Origin: Rhodobacteraceae bacterium DSL-40
Lineage (GTDB): Bacteria; Pseudomonadota; Alphaproteobacteria; Rhodobacterales; Rhodobacteraceae
Length of the DNA stretch: 64,000 nt
Direction of reading: 5' to 3'
Assembly (NCBI GenBank): GCA_003258405.1
Contig: QKPN01000008.1
Location: 181,952 to 245,951, forward strand
The first letter of the stretch is position 1; every line of letters begins with the position of its first letter. Both the position numbers and the translations under genes were made by a program. Positions 38,935-48,378 of this stretch are shown in pieces. The notes under the pieces were generated by a model that was not told the DNA's origin, ran no database searches, and worked only from the letters and a program-made list of their open reading frames with translations.

Positions 38935-39942
38935 TCAGGCGCGGAAGAGGCCGCGGGACCCGAAAAGGGCGGAAACCTCGTCCTCGGGTTCGTCGTGATA
39001 GGTCGCCACGCGCGTCACCTCGTTGGAGGATCCGAAGACGAGGGGTGTGCGTGCGTGAAGCGCGCTGGCGCTTTTCGAGAGGATGGGTGTGCTGCCATCA
39101 GTGGCGCGTCCGCCGGCCTGCTCGATGATGAAGGCGATGGGCGCGCATTCGTAGACCATGCGCAGCCGCCCCTGTCGGTAGGCCGGACGCTCGTCGCCGG
39201 GGTAAAGGAAGATGCCGCCGCGCGTCAGGATACGGTGGGTCTCGGCGACGAGAGAGGCGATCCAGCGCATGTTGAACGTGCCCTGGCGCGGACCGTTCTC
39301 GCCCGCGAGGCAATCATCCACATAGGCCCGGACCGGCTTCACCCAGCGGCTGTAGTTCGAGGTGTTGATCGCGAATTCGCGGGTGCGCGCCGGAAGGCTG
39401 ACCGCCTGCTCGACAAGCTCGAAGCGCCGGGTCTGGCGGTCGAGGACGAAATGGAGCGTGCCCTTGCCGAAGGTCAGCATCAGCGCGGTGTGTGGGCCGT
39501 AGATCACGTAACCTGCGGCGATCTGTTCCGATCCCGGGCGCAGGAAGCTCGCCTCGGCCGTCTCCCGGGCCTCGAAGATCGAGAAGATCGTGCCGATCGA
39601 GACGTTTACGTCGATGTTGGAAGACCCGTCGAGCGGGTCCATGGCGAGCGCGAGCCGGCCCTCGGGGTCGATGTCGATTGCTGTCTCGCGTTCTTCGGAG
39701 GCGTAGTAGCGCACGCCGGTGCCGGGCAGTGCCGCGGCAAAGGCCTCATCCGCGATCACGTCGAGCGCCTTCTGATCGTCGCCGTGGCCGGTGCCGCCGA
39801 CATGGTCGCCGAGGGACTGGCCGAGCGGACCCTGCGCGATCTTCGCCGAAAGCCCTGCCGAAATCCGGCAGATCGCATTGACTGCCGGAAAGAGCGGCTC
39901 GGGAACGTGGCGGGCATCAATGGCCGAAGGTTCCGCTAACAT
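38935..39942 (-). CDS. cbbF: Fructose-1,6-bisphosphatase, class I
   Basis: A 335-residue Mg2+-dependent phosphatase that makes fructose 6-phosphate (often also sedoheptulose 7-phosphate) in the Calvin cycle. The metal site [20 protein letters not shown] (core [10 protein letters not shown]) and the substrate-binding segments [12 protein letters not shown] and [11 protein letters not shown] are present. The ATG at 39942 is preceded by AGGGTGG; 39999 is less likely. It is the first gene of the cbb operon, divergent from cbbR. Confidence 0.95.
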   Translation of the reverse strand: MLAEPSAIDARHVPEPLFPAVNAICRISAGLSAKIAQGPLGQSLGDHVGGTGHGDDQKALDVIADEAFAAALPGTGVRYYASEERETAIDIDPEGRLALAMDPLDGSSNIDVNVSIGTIFSIFEARETAEASFLRPGSEQIAAGYVIYGPHTALMLTFGKGTLHFVLDRQTRRFELVEQAVSLPARTREFAINTSNYSRWVKPVRAYVDDCLAGENGPRQGTFNMRWIASLVAETHRILTRGGIFLYPGDERPAYRQGRLRMVYECAPIAFIIEQAGGRATDGSTPILSKSASALHARTPLVFGSSNEVTRVATYHDEPEDEVSALFGSRGLFRA

Positions 39943-40053
39943 GTTGGTCCACCCTGTCTGTTCGATTGCGTCTGCTGCGCTTTGATCTTGTCTTTCCACA
40001 CTGCGGGGGAATAGAAAATTTAAAATATTGGAACCAGGATTCAGGAAAATCTA
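39943..40053. promoter_or_regulatory. cbbF-cbbR divergent control region
   Basis: The 111-bp gap between cbbF and cbbR has its AT-rich core at 40010-40032, where the cbb promoter and CbbR sites (LysR-type T-N11-A, in this family TNA-N7-TNA) must lie. I could not single out one site with confidence. Control by CbbR sensing a Calvin-cycle metabolite is expected from the arrangement. Confidence 0.5.
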
Positions 40054-40977
40054 ATGCCGCGTCTCGAAGCGATCACGCTGAAGCAGATTCGCGCCGTCCG
40101 GGCGGTGGCGGAGCAGGGCTCGATCAAGGGCGCGGCTGAGGCGACGGGGCTGACGCCGCCTGCGGTTCACAGCCAGATCCGCGCCATCGAGGAGAACTTC
40201 CGCTGCAAGCTGATCGACCGGACCTCTTCCGGGCGGTTCGAACTCACGCCGGAGGGGCGGGCTGTGGCCGCTGCCGAGGAGACCATCCGCGTGGCGCTTC
40301 AGGGATGCGTGGAGAAGGTTCGCGCGCTTCGCGAAGGGCAGGCGGGCGTGGTGATCCTTGGCGTTGTGAGCACGGGAAAATACTTCGCGCCGGGGCTCGT
40401 TGCGCAGCTCCGCCGGGCCTTTCCGGACATCGACGTCATCCTCCGCGTCGGCAATCGGGATTCCATTCTTGCCGCTTTGCAGCAAGGCACGGTCGAGCTT
40501 GTGATCATGGGGCGCCCGCCGCGCACGCCTCCGGTGGTTTCTGTGCCGTTGGGCGCGCATCCGCATGTGCTGATTGCCTCGCCCGAGAACCCACTGGCAA
40601 AGGCCGGGCGTTTCACCGCCGGTGCCCTGCTCGACGAAACCTTTTTCGGGCGCGAGGAGGGCTCGGGCACGCGCATCCTGATGACGCGCTATCTCGACCG
40701 GATCGGCGAGGGGACGCCTTACCGGATGATCGAAATGGGTACCAACGAGACGATCAAGCAGGCGGTGATGGCAAATCTCGGCATCGCGCTCATCTCGCAG
40801 CACACGGTGACGGAAGAGCTGCGCTCGGGGCGGCTGGTGTGCCTCGACCATGAGGGGTTGCCGATCGCGCGGACCTGGTTCCTGCTCCATCGGCAGGACC
40901 TCGACCTGACGCCGACGATCCAGCGGGTCTTCGCGCATATCGCCGGTCTCGGCGGCTCCTTCCTGCCAACGATTTGA
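40054..40977 (+). CDS. cbbR: LysR-type regulator of CO2 fixation genes, CbbR
   Basis: A 307-residue transcription factor. The winged-helix N-terminus (LKQIRAVRAVAEQGSIKGAA, then LTPPAVHSQIRAIEE) recognises DNA, and the C-terminal periplasmic-binding-like domain (VVSTGKYFAPGLVAQLRRAFP; core STGKYFAPGLV) binds a metabolite; the GKYFAPGL segment is typical of CbbR. It is divergent from the cbb operon it should activate. There is no Shine-Dalgarno of strength (AGGA about nine bases upstream). Confidence 0.94.
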   Translation: MPRLEAITLKQIRAVRAVAEQGSIKGAAEATGLTPPAVHSQIRAIEENFRCKLIDRTSSGRFELTPEGRAVAAAEETIRVALQGCVEKVRALREGQAGVVILGVVSTGKYFAPGLVAQLRRAFPDIDVILRVGNRDSILAALQQGTVELVIMGRPPRTPPVVSVPLGAHPHVLIASPENPLAKAGRFTAGALLDETFFGREEGSGTRILMTRYLDRIGEGTPYRMIEMGTNETIKQAVMANLGIALISQHTVTEELRSGRLVCLDHEGLPIARTWFLLHRQDLDLTPTIQRVFAHIAGLGGSFLPTI

Positions 40978-41378
40978 GCGGCCGTCGTGTTGCGGAATGC
41001 TGCGGTGCAGCGGGTGGTTTGGCGCGGTCTCGAGCTCGGTGCCGCCGCTGCCTCACGGGCGGGCGCTGCCGGCGGGGGGCGAGGTGACAGGCCGCGGTTC
41101 GGGTGCCGCGGATCGAGGCCTTCGGCAGAGATCAGGGGGCGGTGTCTCGCTGCGGCCCCTGCCGGACGGGGAAGGTTGCCGGGGCAGGCTTCGCCGGGCT
41201 CGCGGAGGGGTCAGTTCGCGCGGTGCCGCAACGCTGACGAAACCTGGACCGGGCGGTCGGCCGGCTGAACACCTGGGCACGATCCGGGCTGCCATCCGCC
41301 ACGAACCGTTGTGCCGGGCACCTATGGCGTCACCCGCGCGCCCAGTTGATTGTCGGGTGCCGGAGAGCCCGGGTCCGG
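40978..41378. other. Intergenic region between cbbR and nadC
   Basis: About 400 bp of GC-rich sequence between convergent cbbR and nadC. The open frames here are on both strands, overlap each other, and have arginine/proline/glycine-rich translations without family resemblance. No clear terminator with a U tract was seen. Confidence 0.4.
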
Positions 41379-42233
41379 TCAGAAATCGAGACCAAGGTCT
41401 AGGGTGCGGACCGAGTGGGTGAGGGCCCCGACCGAAATGTAGTCAACTCCGGTGGCGGCGACGGCGGCGATGCGCTCCAGTCGCATGTTGCCGGAGGCCT
41501 CGGTGATCATGCGACGATCGACCATTTCGACCGCGCGCCGCATTGTCTCGGTGTCCATGTTGTCGAGCAGCACGACATCCGCGCCGCCCGCAGCGATCAC
41601 CTCCTCGAGCTGGTCGAGTCGGTCCACCTCGATCTCGATGCGCATCATGTGCGAGGTCACGGCATGGGCGGCCTCCAGCACCTCGCGCACGCCGCCGGCT
41701 GCGGCGATATGGTTGTCCTTGATGAGGACGGCATCGCCAAGGCTGTAGCGGTGGGGGTGGCCGCCGCCGTGGATCACCGCCTGTTTCTCGATGATCCGCA
41801 GGCCGGGTGTGGTCTTGCGGGTGCAGGCGATGCGGGCGTCGGTGCCTCGGGTCTCGGCGGCAAAGGCGGCCGTCTGGGTCGCGATGCCGGCCATGCGGCC
41901 CGCGAAGTTGAGGGCAACGCGCTCGGCCTGCAGCAGCGAATGGGCCCGGCCGGTGATTTCCATCAGGAGATCGCCCGGGGCGCAGGGTGCGCCGTCGGGC
42001 ACGATGACGCGAATGTCGAGCTCGGCATCGACGAGACGGAAGGCAAGCGCCGCGATCTGCATGCCGGAGACGATCCCCGGTTCCCGCGCGACCATGCGGG
42101 CCTGCCATGTCGTGGCGTAGGGAATGACCGCCCGGGTGGTGACGTCGCCCGAAAGGCCGAGATCCTCCAGCAGCGCATTGCGCACCAGAGGTTCAAGCAT
42201 CAGGTCGGGCAGGGTATTGTAGGCGGTCCTCAT
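41379..42233 (-). CDS. nadC: Nicotinate-nucleotide pyrophosphorylase (quinolinate phosphoribosyltransferase)
   Basis: A 284-residue enzyme that joins quinolinate and PRPP to nicotinate mononucleotide, releasing CO2. Key segments: LLEDLGLSGDVTTRAV near the N-terminus, RIACTRKTTPGLR (PRPP/quinolinate contact), GGGHPHRYSLGDAVLIKDNHI (core HPHRYSLGDAVLIKDNH), EIEVD and VVLLDNMD. The ATG at 42233 lies two bases after the nadB stop with GAGGAG inside the nadB end, so the two are coupled. It is the last gene of nadABC. Confidence 0.96.
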   Translation of the reverse strand: MRTAYNTLPDLMLEPLVRNALLEDLGLSGDVTTRAVIPYATTWQARMVAREPGIVSGMQIAALAFRLVDAELDIRVIVPDGAPCAPGDLLMEITGRAHSLLQAERVALNFAGRMAGIATQTAAFAAETRGTDARIACTRKTTPGLRIIEKQAVIHGGGHPHRYSLGDAVLIKDNHIAAAGGVREVLEAAHAVTSHMMRIEIEVDRLDQLEEVIAAGGADVVLLDNMDTETMRRAVEMVDRRMITEASGNMRLERIAAVAATGVDYISVGALTHSVRTLDLGLDF

Positions 42234-42235
42234 TC

Positions 42236-43810
42236 TCACTCCTCGGACAACCGGCCGCGCAGGGTGAGCGCGTCGGCGAGAGTCATTCGGCTGCGATGGG
42301 CAAGCTCGGGGCGGGGGTTCGGGAAGTCCGTGCGGAAGTGGCCGCCACGGGACTCCTCGCGCAGCCAGGCCGCGGCCGCGATGAGCGTCGCGGTTGCGGT
42401 CATGTTGAGGAAGGAGGCAGAGCCGCCCGCGGTGGCCTCGAGCCGGGCGATGGTGCGAAGCGCGTGTCGAAGGCCGGTCGCATCGCGCACGACGCCCACG
42501 CAATCGGTCATGGTGCGGCGCAGTTCGGCCATGGCGCCCGGGTCGGGCTGATCGCTCGTGCCTTCGAAACGCACGTCGATCGAGGCTGCGGGCTGGTCGG
42601 GGGAGGTGCGACAGGACGCATCGATGTCGCGGGCGCAGAGATCGGCGTAGACAAGCGCCTCGAGAAGGCCGTTGGACGCAAGGCGGTTGGCGCCGTGGAG
42701 GCCCGTCGAGCTTGCCTCGCCGCAGACCCAGAGGCCAGCGAGGCTCGTGCGCCCGGAGGCGTCGGCCTCGATGCCGCCCATATGGTAATGTGCGGCCGCC
42801 GCCACCGGGATCGGGGCCTGGACAGGATCGAGGCCGGCGCGGATGCAGGCTTCGGTGACGGCGGGAAACTCGGTGAGGATGCGCTTGCCGAGCACGGCGC
42901 GGGTGTCGAGCATCGGCCGGAGCCCGGCCTGGCTCTGGGCAAAGATGGCACGGGCGACGATGTCGCGCGGTGCGAGCTCGGCATCCGGATGAACGCTCAG
43001 CATGAAGCGCTCGCCGTCGCGGTTGATGAGCACGGCGCCTTCTCCGCGCAGGGCTTCGGTCGCGAGGGGCGCCGGGTCTTCGCCGGTGTCGATGGCGGTC
43101 GGATGGAACTGGACAAATTCGGCATCGGCGATCACGGCGCCCGCGCGGGCCGCCATGCCGATCACCTGGCCGCGAATGCGCGGGGGATTGGTGGTGAGAG
43201 CGAAAAGCCCGCCCGAGCCGCCGCCCGCAAGCAGATAGGCCGGCCCCTTGAGCAGGATGGGCGCCGAGCCGACAGGGCCGGAGGATGTGATGCGCAGGCC
43301 GGTGACGCGGCCGCCTTCGGTCTCGAGCCCCGTTGCCATGGCGCCTTCGAGAATCTGGACCGAGGGCGTCGCGCGGACCTCGGCAATGAGGGCCTGCATG
43401 ATTTCCCGGCCCGCCTGGTCGCCCCGCACGCGCACGACGCGCGCGAAGCTGTGTGCGGCTTCGCGCGAGAGCACATAGCCGCCCTCGGGTGTCCGGTCGA
43501 AGGGCGCGCCGATCCGGGTGAGCGCCAGGATGTGCTCGCGCGCGGCTTCGGTCACGCGGGTTGCGACATCATGATCGACGATGCCGGCGCCCGCGATCTC
43601 GGTGTCATGGGCATGGGAGGCGGCCGTGTCGCGAGCGTCCATCGCCGCGGCAACGCCGCCCTGCGCCCAGGCCGAGCTGGCGCCCGCGCCAAGGGTCTCG
43701 GGTGATACGACCACCACCGGCCGCGGCGCGAGGCGCAGCGCGGCATAGAGGGCCCCAAGGCCCGCGCCGACGATGACGACACGGCCGGTCTCGATGGTCT
43801 GGGCGGTCAT
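42236..43810 (-). CDS. nadB: L-aspartate oxidase
   Basis: A 524-residue FAD enzyme that oxidises L-aspartate to iminoaspartate, which NadA turns into quinolinate. The dinucleotide motif VIVGAGLGALYAAL is at the N-terminus, with GGVAAAM and SHAHDTEIAGAG shortly after; AAAHYHMGGIEAD and GLWVCGEASSTGLHGANRLASN (core CGEASSTGLHGANRLASN) match the succinate dehydrogenase/NadB flavoprotein family. It follows nadA after 13 bp. Confidence 0.96.
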   Translation of the reverse strand: MTAQTIETGRVVIVGAGLGALYAALRLAPRPVVVVSPETLGAGASSAWAQGGVAAAMDARDTAASHAHDTEIAGAGIVDHDVATRVTEAAREHILALTRIGAPFDRTPEGGYVLSREAAHSFARVVRVRGDQAGREIMQALIAEVRATPSVQILEGAMATGLETEGGRVTGLRITSSGPVGSAPILLKGPAYLLAGGGSGGLFALTTNPPRIRGQVIGMAARAGAVIADAEFVQFHPTAIDTGEDPAPLATEALRGEGAVLINRDGERFMLSVHPDAELAPRDIVARAIFAQSQAGLRPMLDTRAVLGKRILTEFPAVTEACIRAGLDPVQAPIPVAAAAHYHMGGIEADASGRTSLAGLWVCGEASSTGLHGANRLASNGLLEALVYADLCARDIDASCRTSPDQPAASIDVRFEGTSDQPDPGAMAELRRTMTDCVGVVRDATGLRHALRTIARLEATAGGSASFLNMTATATLIAAAAWLREESRGGHFRTDFPNPRPELAHRSRMTLADALTLRGRLSEE

Positions 43811-43823
43811 CGGCGGCAGCTCG

Positions 43824-44861
43824 TCAGCGGGCGAGAGAGCGGGACAGGTCGATCATGCGCTCGATCGCCACGCGCGCCTTCGCGGAGATCTCGGGATCGA
43901 CGACGACCTCCTCGCTCATGGTGTGGAGCGAATAGAGGATCTTCTCGAGCGAGATCTTCTTCATGTAGGGGCACATGTTGCAGGGCTTTGCGAACTCGAC
44001 CTCGGGCAGCTCGTCCGAAATGTTGGCAGCCATGGAGCATTCGGTGACGAGCATGGCCTTGGCGGGCTTGTGCTTGTGCACCCAGTCGATGATGCCGCTG
44101 GTCGAGCCGGTGAAATCGGCCTCCGCGACAACCTCGGGTGTGCATTCGGGATGCGCGATGATCTTGGTGTCGGGCTCGAACTCCCGGTAGGCCCGGAGAT
44201 CCTCGGCGGTGTAGAGCTCGTGCACGATGCAGGAGCCCGGCCAGAACACGACCTTCTTGGTCGAGGCATTGGCGACATTCTGGGCCAGATACTGGTCCGG
44301 GGTCATGATGACCGTGTCGCTTTCCATCGCCTCGACGATCTGGAGCGCGTTGGCGGAGGTGCAGCAAATGTCGGATGCAGCCTTCACTTCCGCGGTGGTG
44401 TTCACATAGCTCACGACCGGTGCGCCGGGATATTTCGCGCGCATCTCCTCCACGCCCTCGGCGGTGATCGATTCGGCGAGGGAGCATCCCGCCGTCATGT
44501 CGGGGATGAGAACGGTCTTCGACGGATTGAGGATCTTCGAGGTCTCGGCCATGAAATGAACGCCGCACTGCACGATCACATCCGCGGTCACTTCGGTCGC
44601 CTTGATGGCGAGCTGAAGGCTGTCGCCGACGTAGTCGGCCACGCCGTGATAGATCTCGGGCGTCATGTAATTATGGGCCAGAATGAACGCGTTGCGTTTC
44701 TTCTTCAGCCTGTTGATCTCAAGCACATAGGGTGCATAGATCGCCCAGTCCGCCGGCGAGATCACACGATCGGTACGCGCGTAGATCTCTTTCGTTGCCT
44801 CGGCCTTGTCGAGCGATGGTACGAGATCATAATGCTCGGCGAGCGTGGACCTCAAAAGCAT
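43824..44861 (-). CDS. nadA: Quinolinate synthase (4Fe-4S)
   Basis: A 345-residue iron-sulfur enzyme that condenses iminoaspartate with dihydroxyacetone phosphate. AHNYMTPEIYHGVADYVGDSL (core HNYMTPEIYHGVADYVGDS), CGVHFMAE, PDMTAGCSLA, HPECTP and CNMCPYMK contain the usual conserved residues including the three cluster Cys (in VQCGVHF, HPECTP and CNMCP). The ATG at 44861 is about 16 bases from the strong GGAGGAAGG; a TTG at 44873 is better spaced from it and may be the true start. It is the first gene of nadABC. Confidence 0.95.
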   Translation of the reverse strand: MLLRSTLAEHYDLVPSLDKAEATKEIYARTDRVISPADWAIYAPYVLEINRLKKKRNAFILAHNYMTPEIYHGVADYVGDSLQLAIKATEVTADVIVQCGVHFMAETSKILNPSKTVLIPDMTAGCSLAESITAEGVEEMRAKYPGAPVVSYVNTTAEVKAASDICCTSANALQIVEAMESDTVIMTPDQYLAQNVANASTKKVVFWPGSCIVHELYTAEDLRAYREFEPDTKIIAHPECTPEVVAEADFTGSTSGIIDWVHKHKPAKAMLVTECSMAANISDELPEVEFAKPCNMCPYMKKISLEKILYSLHTMSEEVVVDPEISAKARVAIERMIDLSRSLAR

Positions 44862-45003
44862 GGTGTCCAGCAATTTCCTTCCTCCCCCCACGGGCTGACG
44901 CGGCGTTTTATGACTTTGGCGCGACTGTTTCCACCAGATATGGAGATCTGCGCACTTTTTTTCCAGAAGCGGGACCTCAAGCTGCGGTGGAGGCGGGCGC
45001 GGC

Positions 45004-45717
45004 TCAGCCCGGGGCCCGGCCACCTAGCCAGGAAAACGCGTCCCCGACGAAGGTGGCGGCATCCCCGGCGGGGCATGCCCCATGCGCGATGATCGCCCGC
45101 TCGATCGGCCAGGCGAGAATGCGCTCGAGGGCCTGCCGCGCGGCGCCGCGATCGAGGAAGCTCGCGCGCCATTCGCGCGGCGCACCCGGGTGCGGGGCGA
45201 CAATGCCGTCAAGGCGGGCAGCGACCGCGCGCCAGCCGCTCACCCAGTCCTGCGGCAGGTTTTCGATCAGATCGGCGAAGATCGCTGTCCTGCTTGCCAG
45301 GTGGAAGAAGACAACTTCCGTCATCGCGAAACTGCCGTGAAGCGGTTGCTGATCGATCTGACCCTGCCAGGCGGGGTCGGGTTCATCGCCGAGTATGGTA
45401 TCGAAGGCGAGATCCGTGCGACGCCGCGTCAGGCCGGGCGCGGCATGAAGCCGGGCCTCCGGCCATGCGGCCTTCCAGTGCCCGAGGAAAAGATGGTGCA
45501 GCAGGTTGGGAGAAACGACCTCCTGAACCGGCCCGAGAGCGTTGACCTCCGCCCGAAGTGGCTCTGAAAGCGCGATGGGAGACCAGACGAAGAGGCCGCC
45601 TGACGCGAGGCGGATCACGGCCATCCGGGTCGGGTAGCGAAACCCGGCGTAGAACGGCACCGTCGGACCCTCGCATGTCCAGATATCAGGTCCGAACGGC
45701 ACGAGTTGCGCTGACAT
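45004..45717 (-). CDS. DUF4336 domain protein (metallo-beta-lactamase-like fold)
   Basis: A 237-residue protein of the DUF4336 family: FGPDIWTCEGPTVPFYAGFRYPTRM (core GPTVPFYAGFRYPTRM) and SPNLLHHLFLGHW are typical. The family is thought to be a relative of the metallo-beta-lactamase fold; the HHLFLGHW segment keeps His residues, but the full HxHxDH set is not present, so an enzyme function is unproven. AGGGAG precedes the ATG. It is alone, upstream of nadA on the same strand with 142 bp between. Confidence 0.8.
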   Translation of the reverse strand: MSAQLVPFGPDIWTCEGPTVPFYAGFRYPTRMAVIRLASGGLFVWSPIALSEPLRAEVNALGPVQEVVSPNLLHHLFLGHWKAAWPEARLHAAPGLTRRRTDLAFDTILGDEPDPAWQGQIDQQPLHGSFAMTEVVFFHLASRTAIFADLIENLPQDWVSGWRAVAARLDGIVAPHPGAPREWRASFLDRGAARQALERILAWPIERAIIAHGACPAGDAATFVGDAFSWLGGRAPG

Positions 45718-46091
45718 GGCGTTTCTCTCCCTGCGAAGAGCATTCTGTCCTTATCACGCCGGCGGCCGGCAAGCCACGTAAAGGGCGGGGAGGTTGCGCC
45801 GCAAAAGAAATATTGCGTATGCGAATTCATATACCCATATTTCTGGAAGGATCAGCGCATAAATGGTGCTGCTGGCGGTGATTTCGGGTCGAAGATCGCG
45901 TGGTGCGGTGCCGTGCATCGAGCTTTCAGTACGGCGCGTACGCCGCAGCGCTGGATACGTTGTTGAAACTGCTTTGCGTGCATAACGGCGGAGCGATCGT
46001 CTGAAGCAGGCGTTCAGGTGTGAGCGGCCGGAACGGTCGGGAGCGCAAAGGCATCTCGTGATCCGAACGATCGCGCAAGGAGGAACGGGCA
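45718..46091. other. Divergent intergenic region upstream of DUF4336 and esterase genes
   Basis: No gene is supported. The AT-rich core (45805-45850) contains the imperfect 18-bp palindrome GTATGCGAATTCATATAC (45817-45834; two mismatched positions per arm pair), a possible operator about 100 bp upstream of the DUF4336 gene. The right end carries AAGGAGGA (46077-46084), the ribosome binding site of the esterase gene. Confidence 0.35.
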
Positions 46092-47267
46092 GTGAGTGAG
46101 GATTTCATGACGTCGTTGCGCGAGGCAGGCCGTGCGCTGCGTCGGCGTCCGCTCGGAGCGACCGCTGGGCTTCTCCACCGGACCTTCTCCGGATCGGGGG
46201 GCAGCCCGCGTCGGCGCGTATCGGGATTTGGCGAGGAGCCCGAAAGCTGGGCCGGCGCGCCCGGTTCGGATGCGGGCCAGGCCGATGCGGGCGCACCGCA
46301 GCGGACCTTGGGTGAGGCAGTCCGGCTGCTGCGCGGCGGGCGCGCGGCGCTCGGAGAGGTAGCAGACCGGCTGCGCGGGCCCGCGCCGGACGTCGAGGTG
46401 CCGGACGGCGCCGGGTTTCATACCCACAGCTTCGCCTGCAAGGCGGGCGCACGGGATTATCGGCTCTACGTGCCCTCTCTGGTAACGCGGCGGGCGGAAG
46501 GGCTCCTGCTCATGCTGCATGGGTGTACGCAAAGTCCGGAGGATTTTGCGATCGGGACCGACATGAACGCGCTTGCCGAGCGCGAGGGACTGATCGTGGC
46601 CTATCCGGCTCAGACGAGTGCCCACAGCATGATGCAGTGCTGGAACTGGTTCCGGCCGGGCGACCAGATGCGCGGTGCCGGAGAGCCGGCGATCCTTGCA
46701 GGTCTCGTCGAGCATCTGGGCGAGGTCTACGGGCTCGCGTCCGGGCGCGTCTATGCAGCGGGCCTGTCGGCGGGTGGGGCGATGGCCGCTATTCTTGCCG
46801 AGACCTATCCTGATCTTTTCGAGGCGGTCGGTGTGCATTCCGGGATCGCGCCGGGTGCGGCGAGCGATGTCCTGAGCGCGTTTGCAGCCATGCGCGGCGA
46901 GTTTGGTCATGCCGGGGAACTTGAACGTGACGCGCCGCTGCCGCGGATGATCGTCTTTCACGGTGGCGCGGACCGGATGGTTCACCCGGCCAATGCGGAG
47001 CGCATCGTGCGCGCGGCGCGGGCGCGGCTTCCTCAGGGGGAGATCCGAGAGGAAGAGGGGTATGCCCCGGGCGGGCGGGCCTTTCGGCGGTTGCTCATCG
47101 AGGGGGGCGGCGGTGTTCCCGAGGTCGAAAGCTGGATGATTGACGGGGCTGGACATGCCTGGTCCGGCGGGAGGCCGGGCGGCAGCTTCACCGACCCCGA
47201 AGGACCGGATGCATCGAAGGAGATGATGCGGTTCTTTCTCCGCGAGCCGGTATCCCGCGCGGCGTGA
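46092..47267 (+). CDS. PHB depolymerase family esterase (LpqC-like)
   Basis: A 391-residue alpha/beta hydrolase starting at GTG with AAGGAGGA seven bases upstream. LMLHGCTQSPEDFAIGTDMN (core LHGCTQSPEDFA), YPAQTSAHSMMQCWNWF and the nucleophile elbow GLSAGGAMAA (Ser near residue 224) are typical of the Esterase_PHB family; the catalytic Asp (HGGADRMVHP) and His (GAGHAWSGG) follow. No signal peptide is seen, and the first ~100 residues are a low-complexity, Arg/Gly-rich extension, so it is likely intracellular. It may hydrolyse short PHB chains or other esters such as feruloyl; its nearness to the PHA-linked operon 1.7 kb downstream favours the former, by inference. Confidence 0.85.
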   Translation: MSEDFMTSLREAGRALRRRPLGATAGLLHRTFSGSGGSPRRRVSGFGEEPESWAGAPGSDAGQADAGAPQRTLGEAVRLLRGGRAALGEVADRLRGPAPDVEVPDGAGFHTHSFACKAGARDYRLYVPSLVTRRAEGLLLMLHGCTQSPEDFAIGTDMNALAEREGLIVAYPAQTSAHSMMQCWNWFRPGDQMRGAGEPAILAGLVEHLGEVYGLASGRVYAAGLSAGGAMAAILAETYPDLFEAVGVHSGIAPGAASDVLSAFAAMRGEFGHAGELERDAPLPRMIVFHGGADRMVHPANAERIVRAARARLPQGEIREEEGYAPGGRAFRRLLIEGGGGVPEVESWMIDGAGHAWSGGRPGGSFTDPEGPDASKEMMRFFLREPVSRAA

Positions 47268-47327
47268 GTCACGTGTGACAGGGTCTGTGCGGCCTCTTGC
47301 GGCAGGTTCGCGCCGCAGGCAGCGCCT

Positions 47328-47810
47328 TCAGGCAATTTCCTTTGCAAGAGCTTCGAGCTGATCGGCGCATTGACCCCATCCGCTGTGGAAGCCCATGGCT
47401 TCATGGCGGGCGCGGTCTTCGGCACTCCAGTGCCTCACGCGTGCGGTATAGCGTGTGCCCTCCCCTTCATCATCGAGAGTGAGGACAAGGGTCATGAAAG
47501 GCTTCTCGCTTGGCCGCCATCCTGCCCTGTAGGCATCCGTCGATACGAGGCGGCGTTCTGGCTCGAGATCAAGGATCACGCCCTCGTTCGGGAATTCCTC
47601 GCCGTCCGGGCTGCGCATCGTAACGTTGAAGGCGCCGCCGGGCCGGAGATCGATTTCGGCTGCGGGTGTCGTCCAGGGCAGCGGCGTGAACCAGCGGCAG
47701 AGCAACTCCGGCTGGGTCCAGGCGCGCCATATCGCCGGGCGGGGCGCGGCAAGCAGCCGGTCGAGCACAAGTTCATGTTCGGCAGCGGTGTCGAGGTGTG
47801 GGCTGTCCAT
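47328..47810 (-). CDS. AHSA1/SRPBCC family protein
   Basis: A 160-residue START-like (SRPBCC) protein. LDRLLAAPRPAIWRAWTQPELLCRWF is the family's N-terminal strand-helix (core IWRAWTQPELLCRWF), and the end FHSGWGQCADQLEALA is also typical. The fold makes a deep hydrophobic pocket for a small ligand; the ligand is unknown. The ATG at 47810 was chosen since the domain starts just after; the ribosome binding site is weak. It converges on the esterase gene 60 bp away. Confidence 0.88.
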   Translation of the reverse strand: MDSPHLDTAAEHELVLDRLLAAPRPAIWRAWTQPELLCRWFTPLPWTTPAAEIDLRPGGAFNVTMRSPDGEEFPNEGVILDLEPERRLVSTDAYRAGWRPSEKPFMTLVLTLDDEGEGTRYTARVRHWSAEDRARHEAMGFHSGWGQCADQLEALAKEIA

Positions 47811-47964
47811 GTCTGGCTGTCTTTCTGGTCTTGGGCCGGCGTTCGCTCCGGTGTTCGGGTCTAAGGACAGGAGTTCCGGAGCGGCATGCCTGTCCGGTTG
47901 GGGCGGTCTCACCCGATATTAGACCAAACCCGCTTCAGATTGAATCGCAGTCTGCAATTGGATC

Positions 47965-48378
47965 GTGGCCGAATTCAAGGATCCGGACCGACTCCTGGGT
48001 CCGGGCCGGTTCCGCGCGAACCGCATTCGCTCTGCCTCGATGACCGACGCCTGTGACCAGTTTGTCAATGATATCTCCCGAAGGCCGGGGGTCATACCGC
48101 ACCCTGACATTCAATCCCAGGCTGAGAAGGCATCGGAATTGCTGGAGTATCATCGGATGCCTTCTGATTACATCAAACAGGCGATGAGGGCCCTTGATTG
48201 CGAAATCCGGGTTTACGAGCTGCATGCGGATCCGGGAGCTTTGCCGGGAAATTGGTTCGCTGAATCGTTTCGGCCTCATCCGTTCATCGGCGAGAAGCAC
48301 CCTTGCGAACAATGTCATGTGATCTCAAAACGGGTATTTACTGCAAGCTCAGACCTGGATGGCTTGCTGTGCCGGTGA
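47965..48378 (+). CDS. Hypothetical protein in a lower-GC stretch
   Basis: A 137-codon frame from a GTG at 47965 whose later half (residues 26-120) has a normal protein-like composition, with segments such as QAEKASELLEYHRMPSDYI and EKHPCEQCHVISKRV (Cys-x-x-Cys). No family was recognised. The overlapping minus-strand frame (47935-48318) is more arginine-rich and less convincing. An ATG at residue 26 is an alternative start. The surrounding 1 kb is less GC-rich than neighbours, so it may be acquired or noncoding. Confidence 0.3.
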   Translation: MAEFKDPDRLLGPGRFRANRIRSASMTDACDQFVNDISRRPGVIPHPDIQSQAEKASELLEYHRMPSDYIKQAMRALDCEIRVYELHADPGALPGNWFAESFRPHPFIGEKHPCEQCHVISKRVFTASSDLDGLLCR